64,000 nucleotides of DNA from Arcuatula senhousia. Lineage: Eukaryota > Mollusca > Bivalvia > Mytilida > Mytilidae. The position numbers were made by a program, and so were the translations under genes. The notes beneath the pieces were generated by a model. It worked only from the letters and a program-made list of their open reading frames with translations. It searched no databases and had not been told where the DNA came from. Shown in pieces: positions 21,424-35,400 of the stretch (its first letter is position 1; every line of letters begins with the position of its first letter). The stretch spans positions 48,977,702 to 49,041,701 of the forward strand of contig OZ020307.1 of NCBI GenBank assembly GCA_963971305.1, given 5' to 3'.

Positions 21424-22385
21424 AAAAAAGGCACCAATGGGGCATTCGAGTGTTAAAATTGTGAAAGGCCAACGACAAAACCGTTCAACACGAACAATAA
21501 CAGCACGAAAAAACACAAAACAAAAATCAACCGAACGGAAATCAACAAAGCGAACTGAAGTAGTACCAAGAGTGAACTCTGGAAGAGTAAGCGTTTCCTG
21601 CCTGCTATAGAACACCCGTATTATATTTCTGCCATGTTCACATTCAGTATGTCAAATCCGGTAAAGGAAGACAAAACAAAATTCTTCGACAAACCAACAA
21701 CTTCACTCAATTAAGAAATAGAAATCCCATATTTGTCTACGAGTGCACACTGTCTGTTGTAAAATTTCTTGAGTGAAGACAGCAACCGTGGATCAACATA
21801 ACCCTGTGTAAGCAAGTTCTACGTCAAACGTGACGCTTTGGAATAACGAATCAAAAGTGTCCGAAAACAACATAAGGAGCGGACGAAATGTTGCTTCACA
21901 AGAAGGGAAAGTTGACAATTGGAAAGTTGAAGTGATCGCTTTTGTCATAGAGCTTTGTTAAGAGTCAATTTCGAGATGTAGATTTAAATGTGAAGCAGAC
22001 TTCCTATAATCCGTTGTATCCTTTATCTCAATTTCCTTAGGATATATGGCTTGCGGATATATGAGATGGAGAAAGTCGCAAAATCGAGAAAGGTTCAGTG
22101 AAAGGACATCGTCAATATAACGTAATGTGAGGTTAAAAGGGAGAGCTAGTCTATGATCTTCGTCGGAATCCGCATTGTTTGCTAAAACGCGTCCACCAAA
22201 CTGAACAAATAGGTTGTCGATAAGAAAGTTTATCATTTATTTGGTCTTCTGTATATTTGTCCTTTTTCTTAAACTCATTGATGACAAAGTAAATCTTACT
22301 GTAATCGACTACCAGATATTTGTACCTGAGTTTTCCATTCTTTTTGAAAAAAAAGCCTTTAATCAGCTGTGCCATCCGTAATTTG
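21424..22385 (-). pseudogene. Family R reverse transcriptase pseudogene, 5'-truncated
   Basis: Reverse strand. Includes the catalytic box LRYIDDVLSLN, then HLEID and the 3' UTR that ends at ATTGGTGCCTTT (21430). Frames are shifted several times, so it is inactive. It lies just downstream of gene A. Confidence 0.7.
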
Positions 22386-22799
22386 AGTTATTCATGCAGA
22401 ATAAAAGTGTAAAGAGTGGAGAAAATGAAATAAGTAAAAAACAACAAATACATTTAATGGTTTTTATTCTACTTATCATTAAACTCTTTATTTATGAGCT
22501 TTTTTGGAGTATTGTGCTCTCCCGTTAACTCCATGGCCGGCTTATGGACCAAGATTGTACATGTTGGAAAATATGTATCGTATGGTATCTTAAGAAGTAT
22601 TTTGGTCATTAGCAGCACATGGTTAAAAAATCAAAATGATGTTTGACAAAATGATTTTAAGTTTTAGTATAAATTAATAACATGTATTTTTTCGTTTCTT
22701 TTCAACATTTGAGATTGATCCTTTAAGTTCAGGAGTTTTGTTATTACCTTTATTGACTAAAAATAAATAAAGAAAAATTGGTATGGGTTGACCACCATT

Positions 22800-23610
22800 A
22801 ATAACTAAAACAAATGAGAGCAGCAGCTCACAAATTAATACTCGTGCCTCCAAAAAAGTCTTCTTGCAAAGTTCTTAAATAGGTGTATATCAACATTATG
22901 TAACAAAGAGTGTTTGAAAGTATTTTGAACATCCATCTAGGGGTTTATGAGTTGCTAGGAACAGTTAAATCCATGTTTTGCAGTGGAATACACCAAAAAT
23001 CATTTTAATCAAATTTCAAAGTAGGAGGTGCAAATCTACATTATGTCAAAAGATTATGTAAGAGTATTATGATAATATACACGGTTTTTAAGAGGAGTTG
23101 CGGATAAGAGATAGGTACCCCTTACAGTCAAGTCCATGTTTTTCTATTTACTCCCATCCAAAATAATTTTGATTAATTCCAAAATAAGAGGGGCACATAA
23201 AATTATGTCACAAAAATTGTGTGAAACTTATAGAGGTGTTTAGAAGGAGTTTCTGATAAGGCATAGGTACTCTATTTTAGTGGAACAGCAAAGTCCATTT
23301 TTTGCTCTTGAATCCACTCAAAATCATTTTGATCAAATTCTAAGATAAGAGGTGCAACTTAATATAACAAGGAATTTGTTAAAGTGTAATGAAAATCCAT
23401 CAAGGGGTTTGGATTTGCTATCATGAAAATCCCCAAAAATCCCTTTAACCAAAATAAAAAATGCACATCAGCATTATCTCACAAGCTTTGCAATAGTGTA
23501 AAAGTTTCATGAAAATCCATCAAGGGGCTTGGGAGGAGTTGCGAAAAAAGGATCGGTATCCTGGGGTGTACAGGAAAGAATGACACACGGACGGACGGCC
23601 ATACCTAACA
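22800..23610 (+). repeat. Diverged tandem repeat, about 200-bp units
   Basis: Four imperfect units sharing AAATCATTTTGATCAAAT, GAAAATCCATCAAGGGG and AGGAGTTGCGGATAAG phrases, ending in ACACGGACGGACGG. Confidence 0.6.
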
Positions 23611-23749
23611 ATGAATTACCCCTCCACAACTTTTCAAGAGGAGGGAATAATAATTAAAACATATGATATGAGATAAAATTAAAATACAGCACAAATTTTC
23701 TTACCTTGTCCCTCTTCAAGGAATACAATATATATATGTTACAGGGAAT

Positions 23750-23880
23750 GTGTGTTATATGTGATAACGTGTAATCCCTGGTAAAATTTGGGATTTCACG
23801 TAATCACTACCTGTTTTAGGGAATCATGTAATCTCTAAAATTTCTACAGGTTTCACGTAATCGATGTTTTTTTTTTGAAT
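23750..23880 (+). repeat. Interspersed repeat rich in TTACGTGAAATCCC-type motifs
   Basis: Contains ACGTGTAATCCCT and GGGATTTCACGTAATCACT. The same repeat lies in reverse orientation at 36396-36520. Confidence 0.6.
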
Positions 23881-26329
23881 TTTTTACTAGTTTCCCCTGA
23901 AAATGAAACTGATTGTAAATAAAGCATTTGTATTGCTATTTCTGAGGTTTGACACTTAATAAGTATAGGAATTATTTATCTTAACATAAACACAATTAAG
24001 AATGTATCCTGATATTCTACAATTATAGAACATTAAAGATTGGTTATAACATGACAATGTGTTTTAATGTGTTATAAATTGTACAAAACCATTAAACACG
24101 AATCTGGAATATAAAGACTTATCAATATTTTGGGATTTCCATTTGCTTCTTGAATTGAAATTACAGCATTATTGATGATTGTAGCTCGTTGAGATGTACA
24201 AAGTTTTGGTATTTTTTCTCTTTTCTGATTACCTGTACTCATTATTTACCTCGTGTTAGGCCAACATTGTTTCTGTACATAGTATCTTAAATGCTGAAGA
24301 AAGAAAGTATTATTTGTAGCAAGATGTTATTCTTCAGAATTGTTTTTGCCAACCTCTGTTACCAAATTGAAGTTCAATGGTCGGGTACTAGAGACATTAA
24401 GGAGTTTCTTGTTATGTTTTAGTTACACCTTTACATTAAATAACGTTGTTTTGAATTGAATTATTCACTATTTTATGTAAATGATTTTTCTTTCTGGCTC
24501 ATGATGTTTGGCTTCCTAAAAGAAGAATTTGTTTGGTTCATAGTACTGCGCATGCTGTATCAAATCTACCTACTCAGAGTATAAAAGTACAAAGAAAATC
24601 AGAAATATGCTTTCTGTTAATCACAACCACTTGGTACTTGTTATATAGCTCCCCGATGAAGTCTTATAACGTGGGATTCGATTTCAGATCTGTCGCTCAC
24701 CTACATCCTGTTTAATGAAATCATTCCATTTTTGACTTAGACAGATTTTTATCACATTGTCGTGTTATTTTTGAGTTTTAATTTTTAAATATTTTAACAG
24801 ACATAAAAGTAAAAAAGGAAGCTCCTAGGGAACGCGAAATAAACCTTGAAAATGGTTATAAAAAAACTTAAACGGTAATATTATTTAGCTGAGTCCGGTT
24901 AGAGTAGACCTGTAACAATGACTGGTCCTATAAAATAAGTCACGACTGTTGCAAGTCTTCTTTGGATGCCATGATTTAACGCTAGTAACTTGAATGTCTT
25001 CTAAAGCAGATACGGAAAGAAGTTACTTTATGTTAACTTTTGTCCAGTTTTTATGTGCAACCATTTAGATTTACATCCTGACGTGACGAAAACAACATTA
25101 TATGGTATTTGAAAAGCAAAGAAACGAAATTATCTCCCTTGTTATTATGATTTCATTGACAATTGTTCATAGTTCCTTATAAAACAGCATAGTAAAACAT
25201 AGTGTTCAGTGTAAATTCTATAATTGTAAATTCAAACGACAAAAAGACAATTATATCAAAGTAAACGGGTCAAGACTGTCATTGTATACAAAATCATAAA
25301 TAAAGCAGTGTCGAGGCTTATTTTCTATCTTTTTTATTTTACTCACGGAGACCATTAATCATCTTTCATTTTTTTTTTAATGATGATTTCTTTAATGGAG
25401 TATATCTGTCAGTCAAACGGCCATTACATGGTTTTGTTGCACCACTTTGTTGTATTTTCTCAGGACGTAATCTGATCGTAGACATAGTAGAATTTCTATC
25501 TTTCTGATGGGCATAGATGTTGATTTGACATACTAGCATGCAGCATGTAAGATTTTTTTAAGTTTTGTAAAGGATTTGGTCCACCTTAAATTTAACGATA
25601 TAGCAACCAGGAACTTGTTACTATTTCTTAGCACCTGAGATCACTCTCGTTTCAACATTGATGATTGTGGTTTTGTCGAATATGTGTTTGTGTAATATTT
25701 GTGTGTGTTAAAGATTTAATTTGCTCTCTTGGCCTTTTCAGACTTCCAACATTCGGTTGTTCCATTGGTATATCTTTGCTTCTGTTAAATATTTACTGTA
25801 ACTAAATGATCTAGTTGTTCAAAGTTAATAATGGTAATAACAACATGAACAAAATTACCGAACTTGGAGAATTAATCTCAAATGTCCATAACACTAGACA
25901 AAACAAGGAAGACATACCAAAAAAATGAAGATCGCAATGGTCCTTACTTGGTACAGGCATTTCAAAAGAAATGGTTGGTTAAACCAGGTTTTAAGGCGCG
26001 CCAAATCTCCCTCTTACATGGCGAACCTTTGGTCCGGTAGTTACAAAACACAACAGGTTTGTGAAGAAATACCAGGGATGCTAAGGTGATCATATCAGTA
26101 CATCAACCAGCAAAACACGAATCAAAGCAAGAACTAATCATTTCGTCTAACATGATATTGATTTTTTCTACCAGCGTCTAATATAACGATAATGCTGGGG
26201 CGTTGAACAGTGAGGCATATTAAACATACAATTTTATCGTATTGGTTATGTCGGTAAGCTGAAATGAGAAAATTTATTACCATATTGATGACATTTTGAA
26301 AAAGGACTACAAATTTAAAATATAAGGTG

Positions 26330-26407
26330 AAATTTATGGATTATTTGCATTGATATTAGGATTTTGATTTTCCTGTTTGAAAACTTCCTGTTTGCCTTAT
26401 TTTAAAA
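26330..26407 (+). promoter_or_regulatory. Proximal 5' flank of gene B
   Basis: Alignable with the flank of gene A (3296-3425) through ATTTGCATTGATAT and AAACTTCCTGTTT. Unlike gene A, no LTR lies immediately upstream. Confidence 0.5.
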
Positions 26408-26477
26408 ATGGCGACGAAAGGAAACTTTCTGGTTTGTTTAGTTAACTATCTTATGATTTCTGTAACAAGAAGTGTTG
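26408..26477 (+). CDS. Gene B exon 1: signal peptide
   Basis: MATKGNFLVCLVNYLMISVT followed by RSV; donor GTTG|GTAAGT in phase 1. Same length and phase as gene A exon 1. Confidence 0.8.
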
Positions 26478-29400
26478 GTAAGTATGATATAGTTTGATTT
26501 ATGTTAAAATATTTTAAAACTACAGGTTTATCTATATATGACTGTGTATGTTTGATTTAGGGATAAATTTAGTGAAATAGACCATATAACTTAAAGGAGG
26601 CTCTGATCATTTTTTCCTAAAAAAACTATTTTGACAATATTTTTTTAAAACGAATAAAAATCAGAAGAAGGATTTCTGCGAAATAAAATAATGCTAATAA
26701 TAAAAAAAAGGATTCTGTCGCGACGCCTTCAAAAATAAGTTTGTTTTCCTCGCGCTGTTCTGAAAAGTATTTTCTGGCCAAAAATAACAATTCGCTCCAC
26801 CTTCAAGTTAAATTGTCCATCCCCAACCTTCAGAAAAAAAACTACACTGTAACACAACACAAGGTACTCAACTAATGAAAAAAATATTTTCTACTAGCTC
26901 ATGAATTTCGCGATTTTTTCTATCGGGCGTCGGCTTTTTTGATTCGGAAATCACACAGTCGTAATCTACAGTAAATTATTTACAAAATGAGGTATAACAC
27001 ACCCACCTCAGTTGTCAATCAACGACGTCGCAGCCACTTTTTCCTTGCACAAGTTAGCCATTACATAAATCTCGAAATGAACCAAGTCTTTGAGGTGTGC
27101 ACTGAATAGAGGTAAGTGATTTGATTGGTTGATACTCTGCATTGGATTAAATCCTAAAAATAACATGGAAAATTGAAGGACTTTTTTAGAACTTGAAGTC
27201 AAGATGGAGTCAAAATAAAAATGTGCGATTGAACAGGTATTACTAGCCATAATTTATTGATATTAGGTCAAAGTTGGACTGGAATTAAAGAATTATAAAT
27301 TAAGCTAGCACATGAGGGTAAAACCGCGGTTCTCTAATTTTCATCCGATTGATCAACCTCTCAACCAGTTGTGAAAAAAATATTTATCACCTCTAGAGAG
27401 AAATTTGTTCTCAGCGTAATTGCACGTGCAATTGATGAGCGACCTTTTGCAATTTCTTACCTGTAAACATTAGAGAAAAACCTTCTACAACTTAATTCTC
27501 GATGATTATGGAAGCCTCGCCAATAAAAAACTCAAATTTATTTCTCTCGATGTTAGAAATTCCATAATCAACTCGATCGCGTTTTAGAAGCTATATTTGT
27601 CACTGGAACAACTGGTATTGCTTCATTGAGCATTTCTGTTCAATAATACACTCGTGGTCTGGAGTGGGCGATGGACGTTTTTTTTTTTTTAATAAAATCT
27701 TGTTACAAAAACTAATGAATGATGAACATTACAACAAACAGAAACTTTCTTGTTGAGATATCAATGTTGTCAGCAAAACTCTTTGAACATCTGGAGTATA
27801 TTTGTAGGAATGTAAGGGGGAATGAATTTTTTTTTGCAGGAATTCAGGTCATAGGGACAGGATATTTTTTCAATTACCTCCTATGCTAGACTTACAACAT
27901 GTATTAAAGGTGGACTCTGGCGATTTTTGTTTCAAATCATCCATTTTCTTCAGTGTATTTAGCCATAAAATTGTGTTAGATAATGTCCTTAGATAAGATG
28001 AGCCTGACTTATCTAAAGCTATTAATTATATTCCATAAGGAGACCTTCCTTTGGAAACCCAACAATTGTAAAGCCGTCTACAAAGACCCCTTCCTCTAGG
28101 TGATCCACCCATTAGATTGTTTGCTAGAAATTTTGATAAAGAAATTTGTAATGCCTCCTGCCTGATGGATCATCCTGGTGACAGCAAATCTTATGTGTCT
28201 CTAGATGAAGGGGATAATAACAAATTATAAAAGATAGCAGTCCCTAAAGCTTTGTTTTTTAAAAGAACTGCCCATTAATGCTGGTTAAAAATTAAAGTCT
28301 GAAACTTGTAAATGGACAAAAAAAAATTGTAGATGAAATGTGGGATAATTTAGTCACTGTGAAATTTAAAGATGATAACTCAAATCCTGTTGTTAATATC
28401 AAAGGAGAAACATTCACAGATTATAGCTCACTTGCAAATTAAATAGTCGCAAGTCGACATCAGTTGCCATTAGTATTGTCATATGGTATCACGATTTATA
28501 AGTCAAAGGGTTTGACAATGGACACATTTGAATTTGACTGTTCAAATAAAAACAATCCCAAAGAAGTATTTATTGCTTTTAAGTCCAGCTTATGGCCTAA
28601 ATGACAAAAAGACCATATGTGATAGATTTGCACAAAACATACCACAATTTACAAACATTTCAAATGTTGATGTATTACAAAGGAACACTTTAGTTATTGA
28701 AGAGCAGCAACAACCTTCCAGTTCTTAAGGTACGAAAAGAAAAAAAAAAACATGGTTCAAAAGCTAATAAAAAGCTAAAGGTACACATGCAAAGGAAGAT
28801 TCTGCACAAGAAAGAGAATATAGAGATGACCCTCGTTGTTCCAATTATGATAATGTTAATAACAGTAATGAAGCCTGCACACAATGTGACTTGTGCGACA
28901 AGTGGTATGACAGAATGTACCAAGGTATGAGTGAGAAACAATTCGACCAGATAGTTGAAGACTACTGGTATTGTAACCAATGCTACAAGTAGACAAAACA
29001 GGCATTTTTATGTTATCATCAAAATTCATGCACATCATACAATATTCAGGTCTTAGTTGATACATTAGTATGACCATTTTTTGAATTGCTATGTCATCTA
29101 TGATAAGTTTAACTAACCAATTTTGTTATGTCTTTACAGGCAGCTGGGTTTCTATTATACAAAGTAAAGGTTAGACAAATTACATCTTTTGGCCATCTCA
29201 TTCCTTTACTACTGTTTTCAGAGGATTTTATCTGAGCTGCTACAGGCATTAACTGATATTCATTTAGCTGTGGTGCTATCTTTTTTAATGAATCAATTAA
29301 ATTGGTTTTAAAAGAAATTGGGTCAATATTTTCTTTTTCAGATTCAAAATTATCATTCTTTGATCTACCAGTATTTCTTTTCTTATAGCGTTTATGATCA

Positions 29401-32400
29401 GAACAAGTGTAGCATATACCAGAGATTAAATTTATCTGTACAACTCGTAAACAACCTATGTGTCTTATGACTGCCTCCGATTTATCCTGAAAAAAAACTA
29501 ATTTCTTCAACACATTTTGTACTCGAAGAATATACATCCTTACATGACAAATGTGACACACCGGCAGACAAGGCTTCCAACAACATAGTTTTTGTATGTA
29601 AAGCACATTACTACAAATAAATGATTCAAGAATTAGGAATAGATATGGTAATTCATCTGCTAGTGCTACATACATGTAACTCTTTCATGTCCTCTTTAAA
29701 TAAATATACTTGAAAAGGAACATGAAGAGTTAACTTATTTGTACTGCATACCTACACTTCACAAAAATCCGTACAACGAAAGATATATAGCTGGATCTTC
29801 ATCGTGTTTAATTACAAAATTGTCAGTTCAATTTTAATAATAAGATCTAGTCTGTTTTCAAAGAAAGACAACAAGCATACTGTGACACTATATATAATCG
29901 TAGTGGATTTAGTGATATGTGGATTTTAAATTACTCAAAAGATTTTAGGTAATTTTAAATCCCGGTCATTTCCTGGGGTTCATTCTTTGAAAACTTTCGA
30001 TTTTTCAACTTTGTATGCCACATTGCCACACGAATAACTTAAGTGCAGACTGAAAAAAAAACTTAAAAAGACCTTTTTCGAATTCAAGGAACTTTGTTGT
30101 TTTAGACTATAATTCTTACATTTTTCCAAAACATCTTTTAAAAATAAGATTTGTTACAATTTGGATCAAGTTTGCAGTATTCCTGATTTCCTTATTGACA
30201 ACATACTTGTCACATTAGGAGAAGAGATTTTTCAGCAACAAGTCGGCAATCAATGGGCACAATCTTTACTCCTTTCCTCTCTGACTTGTTTTTATACTCG
30301 TACGAGACTGAATTTCTCCAGGAACTCGTGAGGAAAAAGAATATGAAAGAGGCGAGGCAAAATCATTTAATCTCACTTTCGGATATATTAATGACGTCCT
30401 CATTGGCAACAACTCGTCGCTTGGCAGATGGATTCCTTCCATATATCCCCTAGAACTAGAGATTAAAGAAACCACCAAATTCATTTGCTTTACATCATTC
30501 TTGGAGCTACATCCCGAATTTGACCCGATTGGTCATCTCAGTACAAAAAATTACGATAAATGAGACGATTTTAATATTAAAATTTTCAATTTTCCTAACC
30601 TGGAAAGTAATATACCAAAGCCACCTGCATACGGTGTCTATATTTCACAACTAATAACTATGCCAGGGCTTGTACTCATTTTTCAGATTTTTTTATCCGA
30701 CACCGCCTTCTCCATTACTGATCAACTTTATAAGAAAATACGTCTCATACGATCTCTAAAACAATTCAGCCACTGGTAGAAAAAAAATAATATCATGTTG
30801 ATATATAAGAAATATTTTTGAATAGAGCTCTATGGGATGGGATTTTTCAAATTACAACTTATCACTGCATTTTGCCTAAAATTACTATCAATAGAATGGG
30901 CTAGAGTAGGCAGACAGAAATAGAATATGTAGGTAAACTCTAAACAGGTCTAAATTTATGTTTGGTTTGAAAATAGGAGGATTAGTGAATAAGAGATGTG
31001 TACCCACAGGTGTAGTGGAAGGATTGACGGACAGACAACCCAATCACTATATTCCCCCCTCATTAAGTCAGTTATATGAATATGATAAAATAGCAGAAAA
31101 CTGTTACTGGGCAGTTTCGTATTTGGGGGTGTATCAGATTTCAAAACTTTCAAGTGCTTTATCATTTTGAAGGGACAGTACATGACCCACTTGGACCCCC
31201 TTTGGCCAAAAATGTATTTCTGGTTTCATTTCAAAATACACTTGGTTTAATTGGTAGGTATTTATTTTTTCAACTTCCGTTATTGTTGAGTATATGTTTC
31301 AAACAGTGCTTTTAAAGCATAAATTGCAATAAAAAGGCTAGGGTTGGCATTAAAAAATAGGGTAGGTTACACGGAAACCAGAAAATTTAACGCACATTTT
31401 TTATTTGGCCTTATGGTACTCTTTAGTGTTGTGTATTGTTCTAGGTAAAATCTGGGTTTTTTTTAACGTCTTTCAAAATCTTGAGACGTTGATTTGTAAT
31501 AGCTACCATAGGTACTTTGAAAATAGACTTAAATATAACCCTCCCCCTTTTTGCTTAATTAAATTGTTGAAGAAAAATAAATCATTTCAAATGACATGAA
31601 AATGCCAATAAAATAAAATTTATATATTTGTTTTTCTTTTCAAGCACAAAATTCATTTTTACCGCTTTTACCAACATTACTAGATTTTTGCCTTTTTTCA
31701 CAGTCTTCAATGAAAAGTCGAGACAGCATTTGTTCTATAAATAGAAATTCATTAAATTGTCTAACCCATATCTTTTAGCAAAACCACATTTTATAAGAAA
31801 CATGTTTACACAAGTTGATGTGAGATTGATGTAATGGCTGACTTGTGCAAGGAGAAAATGGCTGTGACGTCGTTGATTGACAACTGAGGTGGTTGTGTTA
31901 TACCTCATTTTGTATATAAATTACTGTGGATTACGACTGTGTGATTCCCGAATACAAAAAGCCGACGCCCAATAGAAAAATCACGAAATTCATGAGCTGT
32001 TAGAAAATGTTGTTTTCATTAGTTGAGTACCTTCTGTTGTGTTATAGTATAGGGTTTTTTTTCTGAAACAGGTGGGTGTGCCTTATGTTAAAGTAAAAAA
32101 AAATGCAGACATTGATTATGTTGTACATATACATGGTTTACAAGTCTCATAAAACAGTTCTGTAATTGAAGAACTAACAATCCCGTACGAATAATTCATT
32201 CAAACAATAGAGTGGCGAGAAATGATTTTTTTACATACATCCTGATTAATTCAAAAATAAACAGCTACACTGTGATATGCTTTTTGAAATTTTATAGATA
32301 CATGACATAATGGTCCAGTGTATTGTTATTTTCAGAATGTAGCGTTGTCAGAATACCCACAAATGTATCAATAGATTGTAGACATGAAACGAAGACGATT

Positions 32401-35400
32401 AAAATAGTTAATGTAACTCTCATTGATCAAACAACTGAGTGTTCGAAATTAAGCCGCAAATGCATTATTTCACAGAGTGTGGTTGACTATCTCAAACAGA
32501 AGTGTGATGGAAGAACGTCATGTCATATAAACAGAACGTACCTATCAGCCAAGCAGTCTTGTATAAACGAATTTGGATATTTTAACTATAAATACAAATG
32601 CAACAATGGTAAATATTCTTTCGATAAGCCCGATAATAAATGAATTTTGCACTAGTTGGTGTAAAAAAATATGTTTAACTGGTTCATTTGAATCACGGAA
32701 AATAGGTCACAAGAAAAAATCACAAGAAATAACGTCAAAATATATTAATTTAGGGTTTTAATGGTTACAGGAGCCTGAATCGCTCACTAGACATATGAGC
32801 CTTAAGTATAGGTTATTTGGGCGAAATCTTTTTGACATTGAATGGGTCATACGTTTTAATAAGGGGTCATCTGACAATATGGTTTAACTTAATGTAGTCA
32901 TGATTGTGCAGAGTAATATTTTCACAATTGAAACCACCTTTTAATAATTTTCTGTCCTTCAACAAAACTGCAATTTACCCCAATGTTCTATTTCTAGCTA
33001 CAGCGGCCATGCTTTACAACCAATTGAAAATCCCCAAATCAGTTCGAGCACCGAATGCTAATTAATAACCATACCAAGTTCAGTTTCAATTGGACTTATG
33101 TCAATGTAATCAGGAAACTGCTGTGAAAAATTGTCGATTTTAGGTTCTAAGGGGAATAACCCCTAAAAGGAAGGGTCTTACAAAGTTGACCTTATTATAT
33201 ATTTTGTAGATCTTGATGTGCTAACATTGTACATTGTAATATGGAGTAGGCATTGCCTAAATGCGAGCATAGCTAAAAGGGACTACGTTTTTTTTGTTCT
33301 AAATGTCGACATTCAGGGATATCGCTATCATTTAATTTCCAATATTTCCATTTGCTTATTTTGGGGCGAGATGGTATGGGGCGATTAAGCTTCGAGACAC
33401 GTTAGTTTCGTACGTGCATATAACCAAGACGAAACGAGCAGCTTATGTGTATTTATTATTTTAAGAATATTATTTTCTTGTAAAAAACGCAATTTATTAT
33501 TTTTTTAAGCATTATTTCTTTTCTTATAAATTATTTTAACATTCACTCCGGACCTGTAAAAATAATAACCCTTTCCGGACCATAAAAAATCTAAATCAGC
33601 ATTAGCAAATTTCTCGCGGAAACAAATACCGTAGAGCTCTCCGCTCGAGCGGGCACTTCGTGCCCGCTTCCGAGCTATGCTCGCTATCAATGTGCAATTT
33701 AAATTTCTCAAGTATCTGATATTGGTTTTAAGATATTTAGCCTAATAGGTAAAAATTAGCTAAAAAACACGAAAAGGGCAATAACTCCTACATGGGCTGT
33801 TGGATCTTCTTTAAAATTTAAGAGCTGGTAGTTCTTGAGGTGTTGATCACTTTTGTTTTCTATCAGAATTTAAAATACTGTCACCGCTTTCGAGTTATTT
33901 TCAGAAACCGCTATTTACCTCTATACACTATTTTTAGCCACAGTTGCATGTTTTACGACTTATCTAAAATCCCCACGTCAGTTCTATGCACCAAATACTA
34001 ATAAACAACTATGCCAAGTTCAATTCCAATAGGACTTAACGTGTCTGAGGATTTAACGTTTTCAATGTAATGAAAAAAATAATGTGAATATCTTCTATTT
34101 TGACATTCCTAGGACAATAGCTCCTACAAGGAAAGGTCATACAACGTTAACCCTTTACATATTTTGTAGATCTCGTTTTGCTTAACAACATGCAATTTAA
34201 ATTTCTCTACTATATTGTATAGTTTTCACAATATTGAGCTTAACAGGTGCAAAATTTGCAAAAAAAAAATCCACAAAAAGGGCTATAACTCTTACATGGG
34301 TTGTAGGATTTTCTTCAAAATTTTAGGGTAGGTAAATCATGAGGTGCTGATCACTTTTGCTTGCCAGAATTTTAATATCTGTGGGCGTTGTTGAGTTATT
34401 TGCAAAAAAACAGCATTCTCCCTATGTTCTATATGTAGCCGAGGCGGCCATGTTTAACGACGAATCTAAATTCCTTACATTAGTTCGAAGCACTGATTGC
34501 TAATGAAGAACTATACCAAGTTTTGTTTCAATTGGACTTATGGTGTCAGAGGAGTAAACGTTTTAAAAAGTTTACGGACAACGGAAGGACGGACGACGGA
34601 CGACGGACACCAAGTGATGACAATAGCTCACATGGTCAGGTTAGCTTAAAACCTTTTGCCACAGTCACACATTCACGGATTTCTAGCCGTCTCAGCTACG
34701 GAAACGATCCGGCATCATCCGTTGTTATCTGTATCACTCCATACTCCATTCGTACTGTAACTTTGTCTTACCGTTCTAATCGTTCGACCTATTTTGAACA
34801 TGTTCAGAAGTGAGCTACGAATTAAACAACCGTAGAGGACCGAAGAACATCCTTTCTAATCCGTATAAGATCGTTCTAAAAACCAATTAATCCGTTTTGA
34901 CTCCGTATGACTACGTAGCAATTCGTCCGCTTTGATCAACTACAATTTAAGTGCGGTACGTAATTCTTACGGTTTGGTGCAACGGATTTACGGACTTTTA
35001 AGGACTTGATACCTTTCTTTACGGATAAGTAAGAATCACAAAGGTTACTTTCCAATTGTCAATTTATGGAGTTTACGTATCTCAATTTATTCGTTACTCT
35101 AGAGCGTGCAGGACTTACATCGATTTCCTTAGTAGAGCGTCAGGTCTGACGCAAAAATTGCTCACACAGGGTTATGTTGCTCTTCGGTTGCTGTCCTCAC
35201 TCAAGAAATTTTACGGAAGAAATAATGTACTTTTAGACAAATATGGCATTTCGATCTCTCAGATGAGTGTAGATGTTGGTTTATGATAGAGTTTTGTTTT
35301 TTTCTTCCTTTACCTGATTTTACACGCTGAATTGACTGATTGCAACACGAAAGGTGTGCTGTAGCAGGCAGGAACTGCTTACTCTTTCCGGAGTACCTGA

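Larger units (their letters stand above)
22386..26330. other. Intergenic region between genes A and B
   Basis: No gene recognised. 22800-23610 is a diverged tandem repeat, 23750-23880 a repeat found inverted at 36396-36520, and 25650-25790 a family R 3' UTR trace. The rest is AT-rich with nothing seen. Confidence 0.5.
26831..32065. mobile_element. Decayed DNA transposon with about 240-bp inverted ends
   Basis: Left end 26831-27072 and right end 31822-32065 are inverted copies with scattered mismatches. Shared blocks are CAGAAAAAAAAC, AGGTACTCAACTAATG, CATGAATTTCG, GGGCGTCGGC and TTGTCAATCAACGACGTC. A TTAA lies about 20 bp outside each end (26808-26811, 32088-32091), a possible target duplication with eroded tips. 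The inside holds a Pif1-helicase relic, a PHD-like exon, a transposase-like fragment and a nested RT pseudogene. The superfamily is not established. Confidence 0.65.

Noticed and set aside
28690..28980. 96-codon minus-strand frame at 28.7-29.0 kb
   Set aside because: Antisense shadow of the PHD-like tail; no domain.
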